A DNA stretch of 64,000 bases from Chamaecyparis obtusa (Eukaryota > Streptophyta > Pinopsida > Cupressales > Cupressaceae): assembly GCA_027943335.1 (NCBI GenBank), contig BSBK01001879.1, forward strand, positions 468,501 through 532,500, read 5' to 3'. Below the pieces are notes generated by a model. That model was not told the DNA's origin, did no database searches, and saw only the letters and a program-made list of their open reading frames with translations. Below, piece after piece: positions 36,869 through 49,680 of the stretch; within the stretch, counting starts at the first letter, position 1, and every line of letters begins with the position of its first letter. The position numbers were made by a program, and so were the translations under genes.

Positions 36869-38270
36869 ATGAGGCATGAGCATATGTGTTTTTCTCTAAT
36901 TCCAAAAGTTGGTAATGAGGAAGTAGAGGATGTACCTATAGAGGTTGTAGATTTGTTGAATGAGTTTCAAGATATTGTATCTGATAATGCACCTAATGGA
37001 TTACCATCGGTAAGGAAGATCAGTCATCAGATGGATTTGATTTCAGGAGCCATTTTGCCAAACAAAGAAGCACACAGAATGACACCAGTAGAAAGTGAAG
37101 AGTTGAACAAACAAGTACATGAGTTGTTACAAAAGGGATTGATTTGGGAGAGCGTGAGTCCATGTGCTGTACCAGAAGTATTAGCACCAAAGAAGAATGG
37201 AGAATGGAGGATGTGTATGGATTCTAGAGCAATAAACAAGATCACAATCAAGTATAGGTTTCCATTACCACGAATGGATGATATTATGGATTGTTTGAGT
37301 GGAGCTGTGTATTTCTCAAAGATAGATTTGAAAAGTGGATATCACTAGATTCAGATTAGAGAAGGAGATGAATGGAAGACTTCCTTCAAAACAAAGGAAG
37401 GACTGTATGAGTGGTTAGTCATGCCTTTTGCGCTAACCAATGCATCAAGCACTTTCATGCGGCTCATGAATGAGGTTCTGAAAGAATTTTTGGCTAAGTT
37501 TGTCATTGTATACCTAGATGATATTTTGATCTTTAGTAAGACATTGGAAGAGCATATGATGCATATTCATATGGTGTTTGAGAAGTTAAGAGATGAGAAA
37601 TTGTTGATTAATTTGAAGAAGTGCAGTTTTGTGAAGAAAGAGTTAGTGTATTTGGGATTTCTAGTTTCAACAGAAGGTCTAAAAATGGACCCATAGAAGG
37701 TACAAGCTATCCTTGAATGGCCTACTCCAAGGAGTGCTACTGAGGTAATATATTTTCATGGTCTAGCTAGTTTTTACAGAAAGTTTATCAGAAATTTTAG
37801 CAGTATTTGTGATCTCTTGACTGAAACAATGAGAGGGGATAGAAAAGAGTTTAAGTGGGCTAATGGGGCAGAAAAGAGTTTTCAATTGTTGAAACAAAAA
37901 GTTACAGAACAACTTGTTTTATCACTTCCAAATTTTAATAAGGTGTTTCAAGTAGACTGTGATGCTGGCGGTACTGCAATAGGAGCTATTATGAGCCAAG
38001 AAGGTAAACCTGTTGCTTATTTTAGTGAGAAGTTAAATGATGCCAAGAGAAAGTATTTTATTTATGATCAAGATTTTATGCTATAGTTCAGGCATTGAAG
38101 AAGTGGAGACACTATCTACTTCCTAAGGAGTTTTTTTTGTATACTGATCATAAAGCTTTGCAATATTTGAATAGTCAAGAAAAGTTGAATTAAAGACATT
38201 TGAAATGGGTTGAGTTTTTGTAGAGTTATACATTTTTTTTGAAACACAGGAGTGGAAATTCTAACAAGGT
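36869..38270 (+). pseudogene. Reverse transcriptase and RNase H of gypsy copy 2
   Basis: Motifs in order: [86 protein letters not shown], the active site YLDD in [15 protein letters not shown] (near 37510), and [15 protein letters not shown]. RNase H follows: FQVDCDAGGTAIGAIMSQEG and YFSEKLNDAKRKY. Stops occur at 37348 (after GYH, where Gln is expected), 37696 and 38086. Inactive copy, otherwise well preserved. Confidence 0.93.
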
Positions 38271-38479
38271 TGCAGATGCTCTTAGTAGAAGGAAACTATT
38301 GCTGACAAAAATGCTGATTGAAGTGGTTGGGTTCAAGGAACTCAAGAATTTGTGTCCAGAGGATCCTGATTTTGGTGAAGCTTGGGAAGCTTGTAAAGAA
38401 CTTGTTACTCTAAATAAAATGAAGTGGCTAGATTTTATCATCCTAGATGATATGCTATTCAGAGGGAGTCAGTTGTGCA

Positions 38480-39774
38480 TTCCATGAAGTTCTATGAGGG
38501 AGAATCTCATCAAGGAGAAGCATAGCGAAGGATTGGCTAGACATTTTGGTTGTGATAAAACCCTTGCTTTGGTTAGTGAGAATTATTATTGGCCATAGTT
38601 GCAGCAAGATATCAAGAAGTTTGTATAGAGTTGCAGAGTATGTTAGATGGTGAAAGGAGTGAAGCAGAATACATGGTTATATCAGCCATTACCTATACTA
38701 GAGAAGCCTTGGGAGCATATTAGTATGGACTTTGTTCTTGGATTACCAAGGACTCAGCGGGGACATGATTCAATTTTTGTGGTGGTTGATAGATTTTTGA
38801 AGATGACACATTTCATTCCCTATAAGAAGACTAATGATGTTGTTCATATAGTAGAATTGTTTTTTAGAGAAGTAGTGAGACTACATGGTTTTCCAAAGAC
38901 CATAGTTTCAGATCGAGACACCAAGTTTGTAGGCTATTTTTGGTGAACATTGTGGAAGAAGCTGAAGACAGATTTGAAATTTAGTTCATCACATCATCCA
39001 CAGACTGATGGACAAACAGAGGTGGTGAATAGGAGTTTTAGAAATTTGTTGAGATGTTTGGTTGGAGATAAGCCGATAGGATGGGATTTGATTTTACCAC
39101 AGACAGAATTTGCATATAATAATTTTGTCGACAAGAGTACTGGTAAATCACCATTCCAGATTGTATATGGAAATAGTCCTAGAAATGCATCTAAGTTGAG
39201 AAGGATAGATCAAGGAGAAATAAGTAGTGCTCAAGCTGAGGATTTTGCAAAACATTTGAAGAACATCCATGAGGAGGTGAGGAAGCACATTACCAAGATG
39301 AATGCACTATATAAGGCTAAGGCAGATGAGAAAAGGAGGCATAATAAATTTTAGGTTGGGGATGAATTCATGGTTCATTTGCGAAAGGAGTGATTTCTAG
39401 TTGGTACATATAACAAATTGAAAATGAAGAAGTTTGGGCCATGTAAAATACTGAAGAAGCATGATTCAGGAAATGCATACAAAGTAGAATTGCCTACTGA
39501 GCTGAATATTTCACCAGTGTTTAACATTTTAGATCTGATAGAGAATCATGAGGGAGGTATTGAAGATGAGATCACAAAAACACAATGGAGTATTCTAGCA
39601 AGTAGTTCAGATACCAAAGAGATTGAGGATATACTGGATGGTTGTGTTGGTAGAAGCACAAAGAATAGGACATATGAAGAATAATTGGTCAACTGGAAAG
39701 GATGACCTATTGAAGATTCATCATGGGCTGCAAAGGAGAAGGCTAGCCACCTTGGTTTTCCTCTACACACCTGA
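38480..39774 (+). pseudogene. Integrase and chromodomain of gypsy copy 2
   Basis: The zinc-binding region is KHSEGLARHFGCDKTLALV and SCRVC. The catalytic core has Asp in SMDFVLGLP, Asp in VSDRDTKF and Glu in DGQTEVVNRS. The GPY/F-like region (FGPCKILKKH) and chromodomain (EIEDILDGC to DSSWAAKEKA) follow, ending at TGA 39772-39774. Against copy 1, CGA and CGG Arg codons have become TGA, and TAT has become TAA. About 7 stops are present. Confidence 0.92.
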
Positions 39775-39812
39775 GACATGACGGGGTCACTTCTCAAATT
39801 ACCCCGGGTGTC

Positions 39813-40661
39813 TAATGCAGGAGAATCCTAGGTGTAAGAGCAATCTTGCATCACCCAAAAATATTTATGTTTTTGTATTCAATAAGGGCTATCTTGTGCA
39901 GAGCTGCTATTTATGGAAACTTGCTTATTTTAATAAGTTGGTCATACGATCTTAGAATGTTCTGATTTTACATGTGGAGGTTCATCTCAGTCATATCAGC
40001 CTACTAGTAAAGTTTCATGGCTAGATCAGGTATAGTTTTGAAGATATTAAAGATTTTCAGTATTGGCAGCAAGGTACAGAAACTTTGAACTCAGTTTTGA
40101 AAGCTTTAGAGGCCCCAAATGAGGTCAAAAATTTGGGTGACAGGCGCTTGCACAAGTCAAGCCTGTAGAGCGCTTTGTGGCCTTTCTGAAATGGGGTTAT
40201 AATAGTCAATCGGGTCAACTGGTGATGACTTATGGTCTTCGGAAGTCGTGCCACCTGAAATGGCAGAAAATAATTTTCCTTCAAAAAAATTTTTGGGTTT
40301 CAAAATTTATTTTGAGCCGACTTTGATGTAATAAATTGAAAAATAAAATAATTCTAAGTTTGGTCGGCCCTAAGGGCTAAATTTCTGGAACTTTCTCGGG
40401 TGGTGGAAAATGTCTATATAAAGAAGGCCTGTAGTGTTGTCTAGGGCAATTATGGGTAGTAGATCTGGATATTTATTCGAAACTTTGTCCTACAGAATAT
40501 TGTAAGGGAATGCCCATGTGGCTTTGCATATTGTAATTCTGAAAGTTTGTAATTCCACATTTGTGGAGATAATAAGAAGCCCATTTTTTGTTCTTGCATA
40601 TTGTTGTTGTTTCTCTATTTCTATTATGTGTTTGTGGTATTAAAGGGAGCACCCTTCATCA
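39813..40661 (+). repeat. 3' LTR of gypsy copy 2 (849 bp)
   Basis: Begins TAATGCAGGAG (terminal G mutated to A) and ends CCTTCATCA. TATATAA at 40415-40421. Flanked on the right by GAATT. Confidence 0.94.
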
Positions 40662-41115
40662 GAATTTTAGATACTATTTATCAGAGTTGGATACATCATA
40701 TCTTTTGTTTTGAACTTGCACTGATCAAACTGAGGATCTCAGAGTCGCCACTCACAACTTGGTGAGATAATTTCAAAGCTTTTAAATCTGACTCTTATAC
40801 ACTTCAATGGAAACCACTGCATAACAAATAACCTTTCTAGGAGTCTAGCTCTACTCGTACCTACATTATTTATAACTGATTTATAAAACTAGAGATATCA
40901 ACTAATGGAAATAAGCAGGCCAGGAGTCTAGCTCAACTTGGAACCTATATTATTTACTCATTTATAATCTCCCTAGTAGAGTCACCATTTTTTTGGTGAC
41001 TTGGATGGGCTAAATCAATCTGGGTAGTGAAATATTAAAAGTTTGTAATATAACCAGAAAATATGAAGTGATTTATTTCATTGTTATGTTCTCTTCCCCA
41101 GCAGAGTCACCTTTT
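40662..41115 (-). other. Leader and primer-binding site, second internal region
   Basis: Continues the leader interrupted at 34277 and matches 26001-26454. The binding-site-like motif AGAGTC(A/G)CC is at 40741, 40979 and 41103. The last, next to the LTR, reads GGTGACTCTGCTGGGGA on the minus strand. Confidence 0.78.
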
Positions 41116-44100
41116 TGTTGGTTCCTGGAATAGATATTACACTCCATGAGACACCAATATACTTAAGACTAATTTTGGGAATGGTCAGTTCCAAATATAG
41201 GGAAATCTATAGGTAACTGGACCAACTGTAGGGACAAGACTGCCCTCTACACTTCTATCTTTGCAGAACCAAAATGGGTGCACCTAATCTAGTAAATAAA
41301 ACACTCTTTACAATACCAAGACTGAATTGAACAAATCAAATAATAGCAAGAAAGTACTAAATGATAACTAGTCATTCATTGACTCTCCATTGCTATGAAA
41401 TAATTGAGGCCTAAATACATAAAACTAAAATAATTGAAAGAATTTCATTTACCTTTTGTAGAATACAACACATCCCAACCAAACATACATCAGAATAGAG
41501 TTTACTTGTTTTAGATTAGTGCCTTATCCATTGGGCAAATCATCTAGTGCACTGTAGAATACACAGACTGATTAATATCATTTCATCAAAGATCCAAGTC
41601 ATAAATGCAAATACCTAGAACCATACTACTTACAGAAATCCCTATGCAAACCCCATGAGCTTGTGTATCATCTAAAGCATATTTTAATTTGATTAAAATC
41701 AGAACTGAAGACAAATAACACATGCATAGATAAACTCCATACAAAGAATCAGAACATTCAAAACCCATAAAATTTGACATTGATGGAGAGAAATGGAACT
41801 GAAAACTTGAATTAAGAATGAGGACCTAACCCTCTATATACACCTTGCTTGAAGATTCAAAGCCACTTAGATAACATGCAAAAGATCTGCAACCTTCTAC
41901 TTTGTTTTGATACAAACTAGACTAAAAATGTCATACTCCTTGACTGAAGGTTCAAGATGTAACCTTGTGAACTAGAAAACTGGCAGCCTCTGTAAATGGT
42001 CTTGGAAATCCATATATATGATTGCAACAAGCTTAGGACCATTTAGGGCTTTTTTAGGGAAACACAATCAACCCTAAGACCATCCAAAATATCTCAGATA
42101 AATTTGATATCATTTACATTCTAGAACATTTTTTTACAAAATATCTTCATTCTTACCCAAATCCAATCTCGGAATACATAGTCCATTACTGCTCTTACCA
42201 AACTAGTCGAATCTGATTTTTAATACTGCCATTGTATTCCTCGTCTTCTGGAGTTTCTGAAAACATATAATACTTATATATTTGGGCAAAAAATGAGTGC
42301 TAAAGACATTTTTCCGTGAAGAGCCTCCATCATTTAAATTTTTGATTTATTTATATTGTGTAGATTATATAAATTCATTTTTCAATCTTTGCTGCAATTT
42401 CAAAATTCCAAGGTGGGCCCTATGTGACATGTGGCACCACATGAATGGATCGATCGGCCACCTCATCTACCTTGTTGGATTAGTGCACATACCTATGACA
42501 TGTGTCACTCTGTGATTGGTTCCTCTCGCTGATAGGGTGTCCACTTTGGACATCCTTGCCACCTAGCTGGTTTCCATCTGGCAGCATGTTGCTTATCCAC
42601 AGAGAAAACTATCATGGATCTTCATTTTTCCATAATTGCAACATTCGTCGATCTGGCACGCATCCTGAGGAAGTCAACCAGCTAATGATCTGATTTCTCC
42701 ATCATCAGTCCCCTCCCACATGTCACATTTTGGTTTGCCTACAGTCTCCACTTGGCACCAAATGCATCTCCTTGCCACGTTTGTGGGTGACACATGTCAC
42801 CATGTCACTATTTCATAGAGGTATCCTCTAGGCACCTTCATCTTTATGGATCAGTGACAATCATTGGATCTAGAAGGGATCCCAATGTATTAGTTCTGCA
42901 CACTATCAAAATTGCCTCACCGACATGTGGGGCCAATATTGAGTCATCATCCACTTCATTTTCCAACTAAGCACCTCGATCCTCATGCACGTGAGAGAGC
43001 CCTCCAACTGGGCATCTACTTTAGACACCATATGATTGTTTGTTTGGGTATTTGGATATCTTATCTCGCTTTCACATAGTGAATGTGGGATAAATCTGTC
43101 TTCAAATATAACATATTTCCTTCCAAAATTTACCTTGGCATTCTCACCAAGCTAGGCCCACTAGATCCGGCCAGCTCCACACATTCCTTCCTCTTCTTTT
43201 TCTACCTCATACTATGGCAACGTTTGTTTAAAACATTTCTAAAACCCTTAGCTACATACATATGGGATTAAAACCCAAATAATGATCAAACATTACAGCC
43301 TTCCATACCTCTACGTGAGCCTTGGTTCTTATCTTCTCCCTGCTGGTGTGCGTGAGAGAAAGGCCTGGCAGCACCAACTCTATTTTCACACACCCCACGT
43401 TTGTTACCTTTTGATTTGGCCTGCAAGCCAACACCCAAAGGAGCACACATAAGGTTGGAAGCCTTACGCAAGCCCAATCTTTCTTAGTGCATATGATGCT
43501 TCCCTTACAAAGACTCACACCTCCTTCAAAAGCCTTCATACATCATACAAGATGGGGGGAGGCACATATTTAAATAAAACTTAATACGAGTTGTCCCACG
43601 CAAGACTCCATATGCTGTGCATATTGCTTTGTTGTATCTTGGCCTGCATAATGCACAACCTCCTCTTCAAGCATTCACACAACCCTTGGTGGATAGTGCA
43701 CACTTTGGTCAGTGCAAGCACACAAAGAATTCTCTCCTCCACGTGCCTTGCTCATAAGAAATGGAAAAAGTACTATGTGTGAGACACATGCACACTCCTC
43801 AATCAACCCACAACTTTAACAAATTTTGTGAGTACCATTGCCTGCAAACAAATCTGCAGTCCCAGACCTTTCATACACAAGAGTGAATTGATGCTTATGA
43901 GCAAGATTAGTTTTAAAACTCATTGATGTGTGCCACTTCATTTATTGATGTGCACAACACCAAGGAAACTCACAACTTACAATCTGGTGCATATAGATAT
44001 TTAAAAGTGTGTCCAAATTTTCAAAAGGTATTTTTAATACTTTAGTTTACTTTGCAACCTTCATTTATGAGACTTGAAGCCTCCTTTTCCTTCCCTTTAT

Positions 44101-45806
44101 GTTGCAATAGTAGCTTGTATGGAGGCTCGCGTAGCCTCTTCACTAATGTGAGCCATCCCTTAGTTTTAACATGCATCATTTCATTTATCATGTAGCACTC
44201 CATTTTAATTAAAAGGTGAATGTCGCCATTAACATGAAAATATGCTTGTGATATTTCGGTAACTCCCAGATGTAAGAACAATACCATTCACAAAGCAAAA
44301 TCTGGATGCATCAGATTTTATTTATTATGTTGTCTCTGGAATCATTTCTCTCAAAATGTCACACAATCATCCGTAAGAAACTGAAAGAGGTCTCTTTAAA
44401 ATAATGGGATAGGCTGGACCCCAAGCGGGTTCGGCCTAAAAAAAATTTGAATTCAAACAACCAGCCTCAAAGTCATCTAGAACGACTAGCGTCTACAACT
44501 GGATCCAATCTAGACAACCGGAAACTTTAAAAAGTTTTAATTTCCATCATTTTGCTAGTTGACAAATTTGAATAAAACACCTCCAATCATGCCATTTAAA
44601 GACTAATCAAAACATATCACTGAAAGCTGAAACTTGGCGGATAAGAACCTTGTGCTACAGAGAAACATCCTGTCAAAGGGATTCACCAAAAAATGAACAA
44701 GGCAAGAGATTTTAAAAGTTGAAAACACCCATTCAAAATTGTCGGGAATCGCAAACTAAAAACATTGTCGACTGCCACGGAAGGAGATGAATTAAAAATA
44801 TCAAACAAAGAGCATAGGGCATGCCACTAAAACTGGAGGAAGCCTCATATGCAGTGATCGCAACAAAACAACCCTCAACTGAAGACAAGTATCTACCCAA
44901 AAACTACAAATTTAAGAAAATGGTTACTTTACAAAATTATTTCGTCCGCACTTTTTATCATTAGTGAACAACTTTTTACTTGACCTTGCAATCCGATCAA
45001 ATGGAACTCTCAGGGTTTGAAACCTTGGATGATTTATCTCTCTCACACATAAAAAAAATTCTATAATCAGATTTTCAGGATGATAAAATAATTATCTAGA
45101 AATAAATTTCAAAGTCAACCACTTAGAACATCCTGAACTAAAAGGCAGTGAAACAGTAGAAGTTGCATCCGGAACTGTCTGAGGAAATGGGTCAAAAGGA
45201 TTTGTCATAGTCTGAAACTTATCAAGGGAAAAAATTTCCATGTCTATAGTATGGAACATCATTCAATTATGTTTTACCTTGAACCGGGCGTAAATGGCAA
45301 GACCACAAATTAAGGTACTCGAAAAACTGAACTGTGCACTCCTGGAGAAACTTAGCAATTTGCAAACAGAAAGGCTTTGGCAAACATGTCAAACAGGCAC
45401 ATGGGGGGCTGAAAATTGGTATGGACATTCTTTCTCATTTCTACAACATGATAAAACAACCCACATGTCATAAATATCAACCAGGTGTCAGATGCAAACC
45501 TTCAAATTAGGCCCCTCAGTAAAAACCAAACAAAATGTAAAGTGCAGATTTGTAGAATGCCCTTCAAATGGGTACCATCAAAACTTGTCCGAATTGAGAT
45601 CTGGGAGTTGTGACCAACTGTATATGCCAAATGAAATGCAAGGAACACATGTCCTAAGCTCCATCCCATGAAAATCAATAGGCTTATCTTTGTATGCACT
45701 TGAACCTGGGTCCTTTTAAACTATTCTTTTGAAGCACTAAACACTGCCTTAGGAAAATTCTCTGATTATGGGCTCGAAACTATCTGGATTTTTCAGAGTA
45801 CCAACA
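41116..45806 (-). repeat. Right outer giant LTR (4691 bp)
   Basis: Starts TGTTGGTTCCTGG and ends CAGAGTACCAACA, followed by the target copy TAATC (45807-45811). Nearly the same length as the left outer LTR and, like it, has the ~100-bp block missing from the middle LTR. It has no intact gene. Confidence 0.9.
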
Positions 45807-45811
45807 TAATC

Positions 45812-48290
45812 AAAGGTTGATATTGTGGCTTACATCTAGCATTGATATGAAGGGGAAAACCTTATCAAGGCATTTTGGGGTGTTGGCTGAGGTGGATTTT
45901 TATGCACGAGTCACCATTGCTCCTACAATTGGGTCTAGTCTAGATGGAATGAAAGTGAGCATAGAAATGAGTTTGAAACTTGTGTTAATTATGTGGATAC
46001 TTCTTTTATTTCTAATGCTTTGGGAACGTATAATTAGAATGTTTATATCCGATTCCCAAGTGGTAAATGTCATTTCAAATCTCTACAAGATTATTTCTAT
46101 ATCTATCTAGACACATCATCATTATGAAAGGTTGTGATAGTAATTGTAATTGGTTTATAGGAATTGATATATCATTCTTCAAGAATCTTCATCATTTGAA
46201 TAGAAAGGGACACAAAAAGGGGTTTTTGTTTTATTATAATTTGATTTATAGTGGTCCTATTGGAATGATAGTGAAGGATATCCAAATCAGTTTCAAGAAA
46301 GTTAGAATCATGGGTGGGCCTCTGAAGAAAGGGGATCCAAGGGATTGTCAAGAATTATTGTAGAATAGAGAGATGTGGGATGATTTTAGTAGAGTTGCCT
46401 GGTAACTTAGTACATTCAATCTATTAAGGGGTTTAATGAAACCCTTTGCATGAAATTATATAATTCATGGCACAATGGTAATGTGGCTATTGGAAGTATA
46501 AAATTATGTGTTATCCTAGAGCTAATTACCGAAGCCATGGGTCTGAACTATGAAGAGGAAATAGTGGAAAGAAAGAGTGCGGGGGATTACAAAATTTATA
46601 AGAAAAAGTTCTTTGAAAAGGGTGTGAAGTTGGTGATAGAGGCTAATAGAAATGGGTATGAACAGTTTTCCCTTCCCCCTCCTTATGCTCTGGTTTGTCT
46701 CTTTGTCATGAACTACTTTACTTTAGAGGGTCATTTTACTACCTTTCACAGATACTATTTTCCTATTTTAAACCATATTAGGAAAGGTGATTACATTATG
46801 TTCCTTTTTTCCTATTCTCTTCTCTTAGTAATATTTTTTCTAAAGGTGAGTTTTCTCCCCTACACTAGGGGTTAATTTATGTTTTGTATCAACATGTCTT
46901 TAAAAAATATCCTCTTCGTAGTCGATTAATTACCTACCCTCAATTGGAAGGCCAATAAATTGCTAAACCCCCTCGTAGCTTAGTCAAAATTGAGTTGTTA
47001 GGTAGTATCTCTCTCCTAGAAAACTCAAACCCTAACCCTAAGGGAAAGAAAAATAATAAAACCCTCCTCCTTTTGTTCCTAAAATCTCCTTTGAAGAATA
47101 GCTCCTTGAAACTACCTTGGCTAAAAGGAAAGCCCTGGATAGTAAACCTATGCCTCCCAAGTATAAGAAAGCTAATTTTGGAGCCAAGAAGAGAATCATT
47201 GATGTTGATAAGGAGGATAAGGAAGAGTTCACTAAATTTTAGGAAAGTCAAAAAATGGACTCTAGCTCTAGGGAAAATAAATATGAGATGAGCTCTAGTG
47301 AATATAGGTTGGCTTTCGAGAGAAATAGAAAAGATCTTAAAGGGAAAAAATTTGTTGAGGAAGTTGTTCTAGAAACAAACTTTTAATATGAGCCTAAAGA
47401 CAATGAAGCCTCTAATAATTTGAAGGATGAAGATTATGAGAAAGAGACGGGGGAGTTGGATGAGATGGAAGATGAAAAATCCCTAGAGATCAATGTGAAC
47501 CTTGATAATCTGGAGGAGATGGTGAATACTATGTGTAACACCCATGTTCATCCTTATGAAGCTTGTATGAAAAATAATTCCCCAACTCCTAGAACTTGGA
47601 TTCTGGAAAAGATAGAAACACCCTGGATCAAATTAAGGAACTCCAAGAAAGAGTGGCTAGTTTGGAGAATTATATCACTCCTACTATTACTAAGGAGTAG
47701 TTTAATATATTATCTCTTCTCTTTGTAGGTTAATGGACAACATTCTGAAGAAGACTATTTTTAGTGTAGCCAAAGGCAAGAGTAGGTTGAGGAAGATTGC
47801 AAAGAAGAAGAAACATGAAGACAAGGACGAAACCCCATGGTGATGATAATGAAGAATGACAAAAGGAAATCCAATTATATCTAAATACAATGATATTTAA
47901 TTTAGGTTTCTTTAGACTCAACTGTTATGTTGAGGTATTTATAGTCGCTCTAGTTAAACTTTACGTTAGGTCTATCTTTTGTTGTGCTTTGATTGGTATG
48001 AACTAGGACTTTGTGACTCCTACTATAAGGAAGAAGAGGTTATTTTCATGTTTTACTCAAATGATGAAAGAAAATAGTATAGATTATAGTGATATGAGTG
48101 TTAGCTTAGGGAAAGTGGATAGTACTAAACTGTTGTTTTTTAATAATTTTTCTAAGTGTTGGGATTTGAGTGGCTTTTGGCTATAATGGCCCAAAGCCTA
48201 ATCTTGTCTTATGTGTTGTAATGTGATTTACTATTGTTTGGGTTCAATGCCCTCTCCCTGCTATCTTAATCAAAAACATTATATTTGGAT
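45812..48290 (+). pseudogene. Decayed repeat-derived coding region, function not recognised
   Basis: This is the sequence that adjoined 17277 before the composite inserted. Weakly coding plus-strand frames follow one another. One is 45817-46110. Another is 46450-46875, 141 codons, with LPPPYALVCLFVMNYFTLEG and FHRYYFPILNHIRKGDYI. A Lys-rich then Glu/Asp-rich stretch at 47000-47730 includes EKETGELDEMEDEKSLEINV. The tail near 48180-48290 (GGCTATAATGGCCCAAAGCC, then ATCTTAATCAAAAAC) looks like the 3' end of a LINE-like element. A retroelement ORF1-type protein is the best guess, not shown by any diagnostic motif. Confidence 0.4.
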
Positions 48291-49601
48291 AAAATGTGAG
48301 AAGCTAGTAGATATAGTGTTGTTTCAATATTTTAGATTTACAAAAGTGCTTACATATTTTTCAAAATTTAACTCTATTTTCTAATGAAATAAGTATATAT
48401 CTTTATTTTACTAGATTATTTAACTCTATTTCCTAATAAAATAAGTATATATCTTTATTTTACTAAATCATCCTTTATTCTCTTTCTACACATCAATTTT
48501 TATGACTAAATAATAAAGCTTGTATAAAATATTATGAGAGATTGTCTTTTATTTTCCTTTAGAGAATTATGCATGTTGAATTATCATGTTATACAAAAAA
48601 ATATGGAGACTATAATGGGGTTAATCTTAAGAAATATGAATTATTTCCACCTATTTTATATGCAATTGTAACTTGATGTGACATAAAAGAGACAATTGAG
48701 TTAAAAATAAAAACTTGTCACATTGCTATAAAGAAAATAGCCAACAATAATCTAATGTTTTAACCATTTTTGTTAAGTTAAAATCTCGATGACAACATCT
48801 CATAGCTCTTCTCCTCAAACAACTTAGAAAATTCATCTCAAAAAGTTTCATGAGGTAAGTCTTTTGACCCAACTCTAGATATTTTTCCTTCTATTTGATA
48901 ATTCCACGAAGCCTAATAATCATCAGTTACAAATTTTACTCTTATTGAATATATCATGAATAGAGATTGAAAAATGCTGAATCCCACATGATATTTCCCT
49001 TACTTCGTACAAAATCTCATGGAGCATTCTTTTTTGTTGTACAAATGTCAATCATGCCCAATTTGTTCTCATTCGGTGCATGCCAATCTTGGACCCATGA
49101 AATTTGTCACAAATAGCAATTGTGTGTGTTGGTTTGTGTTGAATTTCACCTCTCCCCTTTTGGAGCTTTCGTACCCAGATTGCATCCTCGATGGGTTCTA
49201 TCATTTGTGTAGAATACGAAAAAATACTTTATTCATCTCACTCGAATCATTGTGTCTATTGGTTGATGTTCAGCTTTCTAAGGACCTCAATGAGGCGATG
49301 GATATCCAAATCGACCGAACTTGAATATAAAAATGTAGTGAATGAAAATGAGATTCCCACATGCGTTGATAACAAAGTAAACGAAGAGAGGAGCAGGTAG
49401 AATGAACTTTCAACTTAAATCGAGATAAGCCATGTGCCACTGTAAACACCTCACATGAATAAGACGTCTGAGAAAATTCAAAAATGGCAGACTTTGAATA
49501 CAGACATTTTCCATGACAAAAATAATAAAATATATATATATTTAATTTATTTTCAAGGCTAAATTCATCCTGCAAGAGCTATAATTTCAATGATCATGGC
49601 A
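48291..49601. other. AT-rich upstream region of the kinase gene
   Basis: No gene recognised. I looked for remnants of a legume-lectin domain upstream of the kinase and found none. Frames at 49019-49324 and 49270-49575 overlap on opposite strands and have no coding character. Confidence 0.6.
48367..48470. repeat. Two-copy 52-bp tandem duplication
   Basis: TTTAACTCTATTT(T/C)CTAAT starts at 48367 and again at 48419; the copies differ at a few positions. Confidence 0.85.
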
Positions 49602-49608
49602 TATATAG
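49602..49608 (+). promoter_or_regulatory. Candidate TATA box of the kinase gene
   Basis: TATATAG 73 bp upstream of the start codon, in CATATATAGTAGG. This leaves room for a short 5' untranslated leader. A TATATATATA run at about 49530 is an alternative. Confidence 0.4.
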
Positions 49609-49680
49609 TAGGTAAAAGGAGACATTTGCAGGCGGAAAGGGTATTGGTTAGTTGATTTATGTAGAAATTTTCAGGTAGAA

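Larger units (their letters stand above)
34278..40661 (+). mobile_element. Complete Ty3/gypsy retrotransposon (chromodomain type), copy 2, nested
   Basis: A 6384-bp plus-strand element with LTRs of 850 and 849 bp, a primer-binding site, gag, protease, reverse transcriptase/RNase H, integrase and chromodomain. It is flanked by GAATT on both sides (34273-34277, 40662-40666). Removing it restores the leader seen at 25980-26010 (CAGAATTTCAAATACTATTT). All coding regions have stops. It is younger than the composite it sits in. Same family as 1-1686. Confidence 0.96.
17278..45806 (-). mobile_element. Three-LTR composite of a gag-only retrotransposon family with giant LTRs
   Basis: Three LTRs (17278-21965, 26455-31040, 41116-45806) of 4688, 4586 and 4691 bp alternate with two internal regions. 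The outermost LTRs are flanked by the same 5 bp, TAATC, at 17273-17277 and 45807-45811, so the whole array behaves as one insertion. Both internal regions encode on the minus strand a gag with a long acidic tail; no protease, reverse transcriptase or integrase is present. The family is therefore non-autonomous. A foreign gypsy element (34278-40661) sits in the second internal region. The primer-binding site (TGGCAACTCTATTGGGG form) is of the type seen in Tat/Ogre elements. Confidence 0.88.

Noticed and set aside
1..40661. Gypsy sequences at 1-1686 and 34278-40661 as two halves of one element
   Set aside because: The second has its own two LTRs and target duplication; both have a 3' integrase end and 3' LTR, so they are separate copies.
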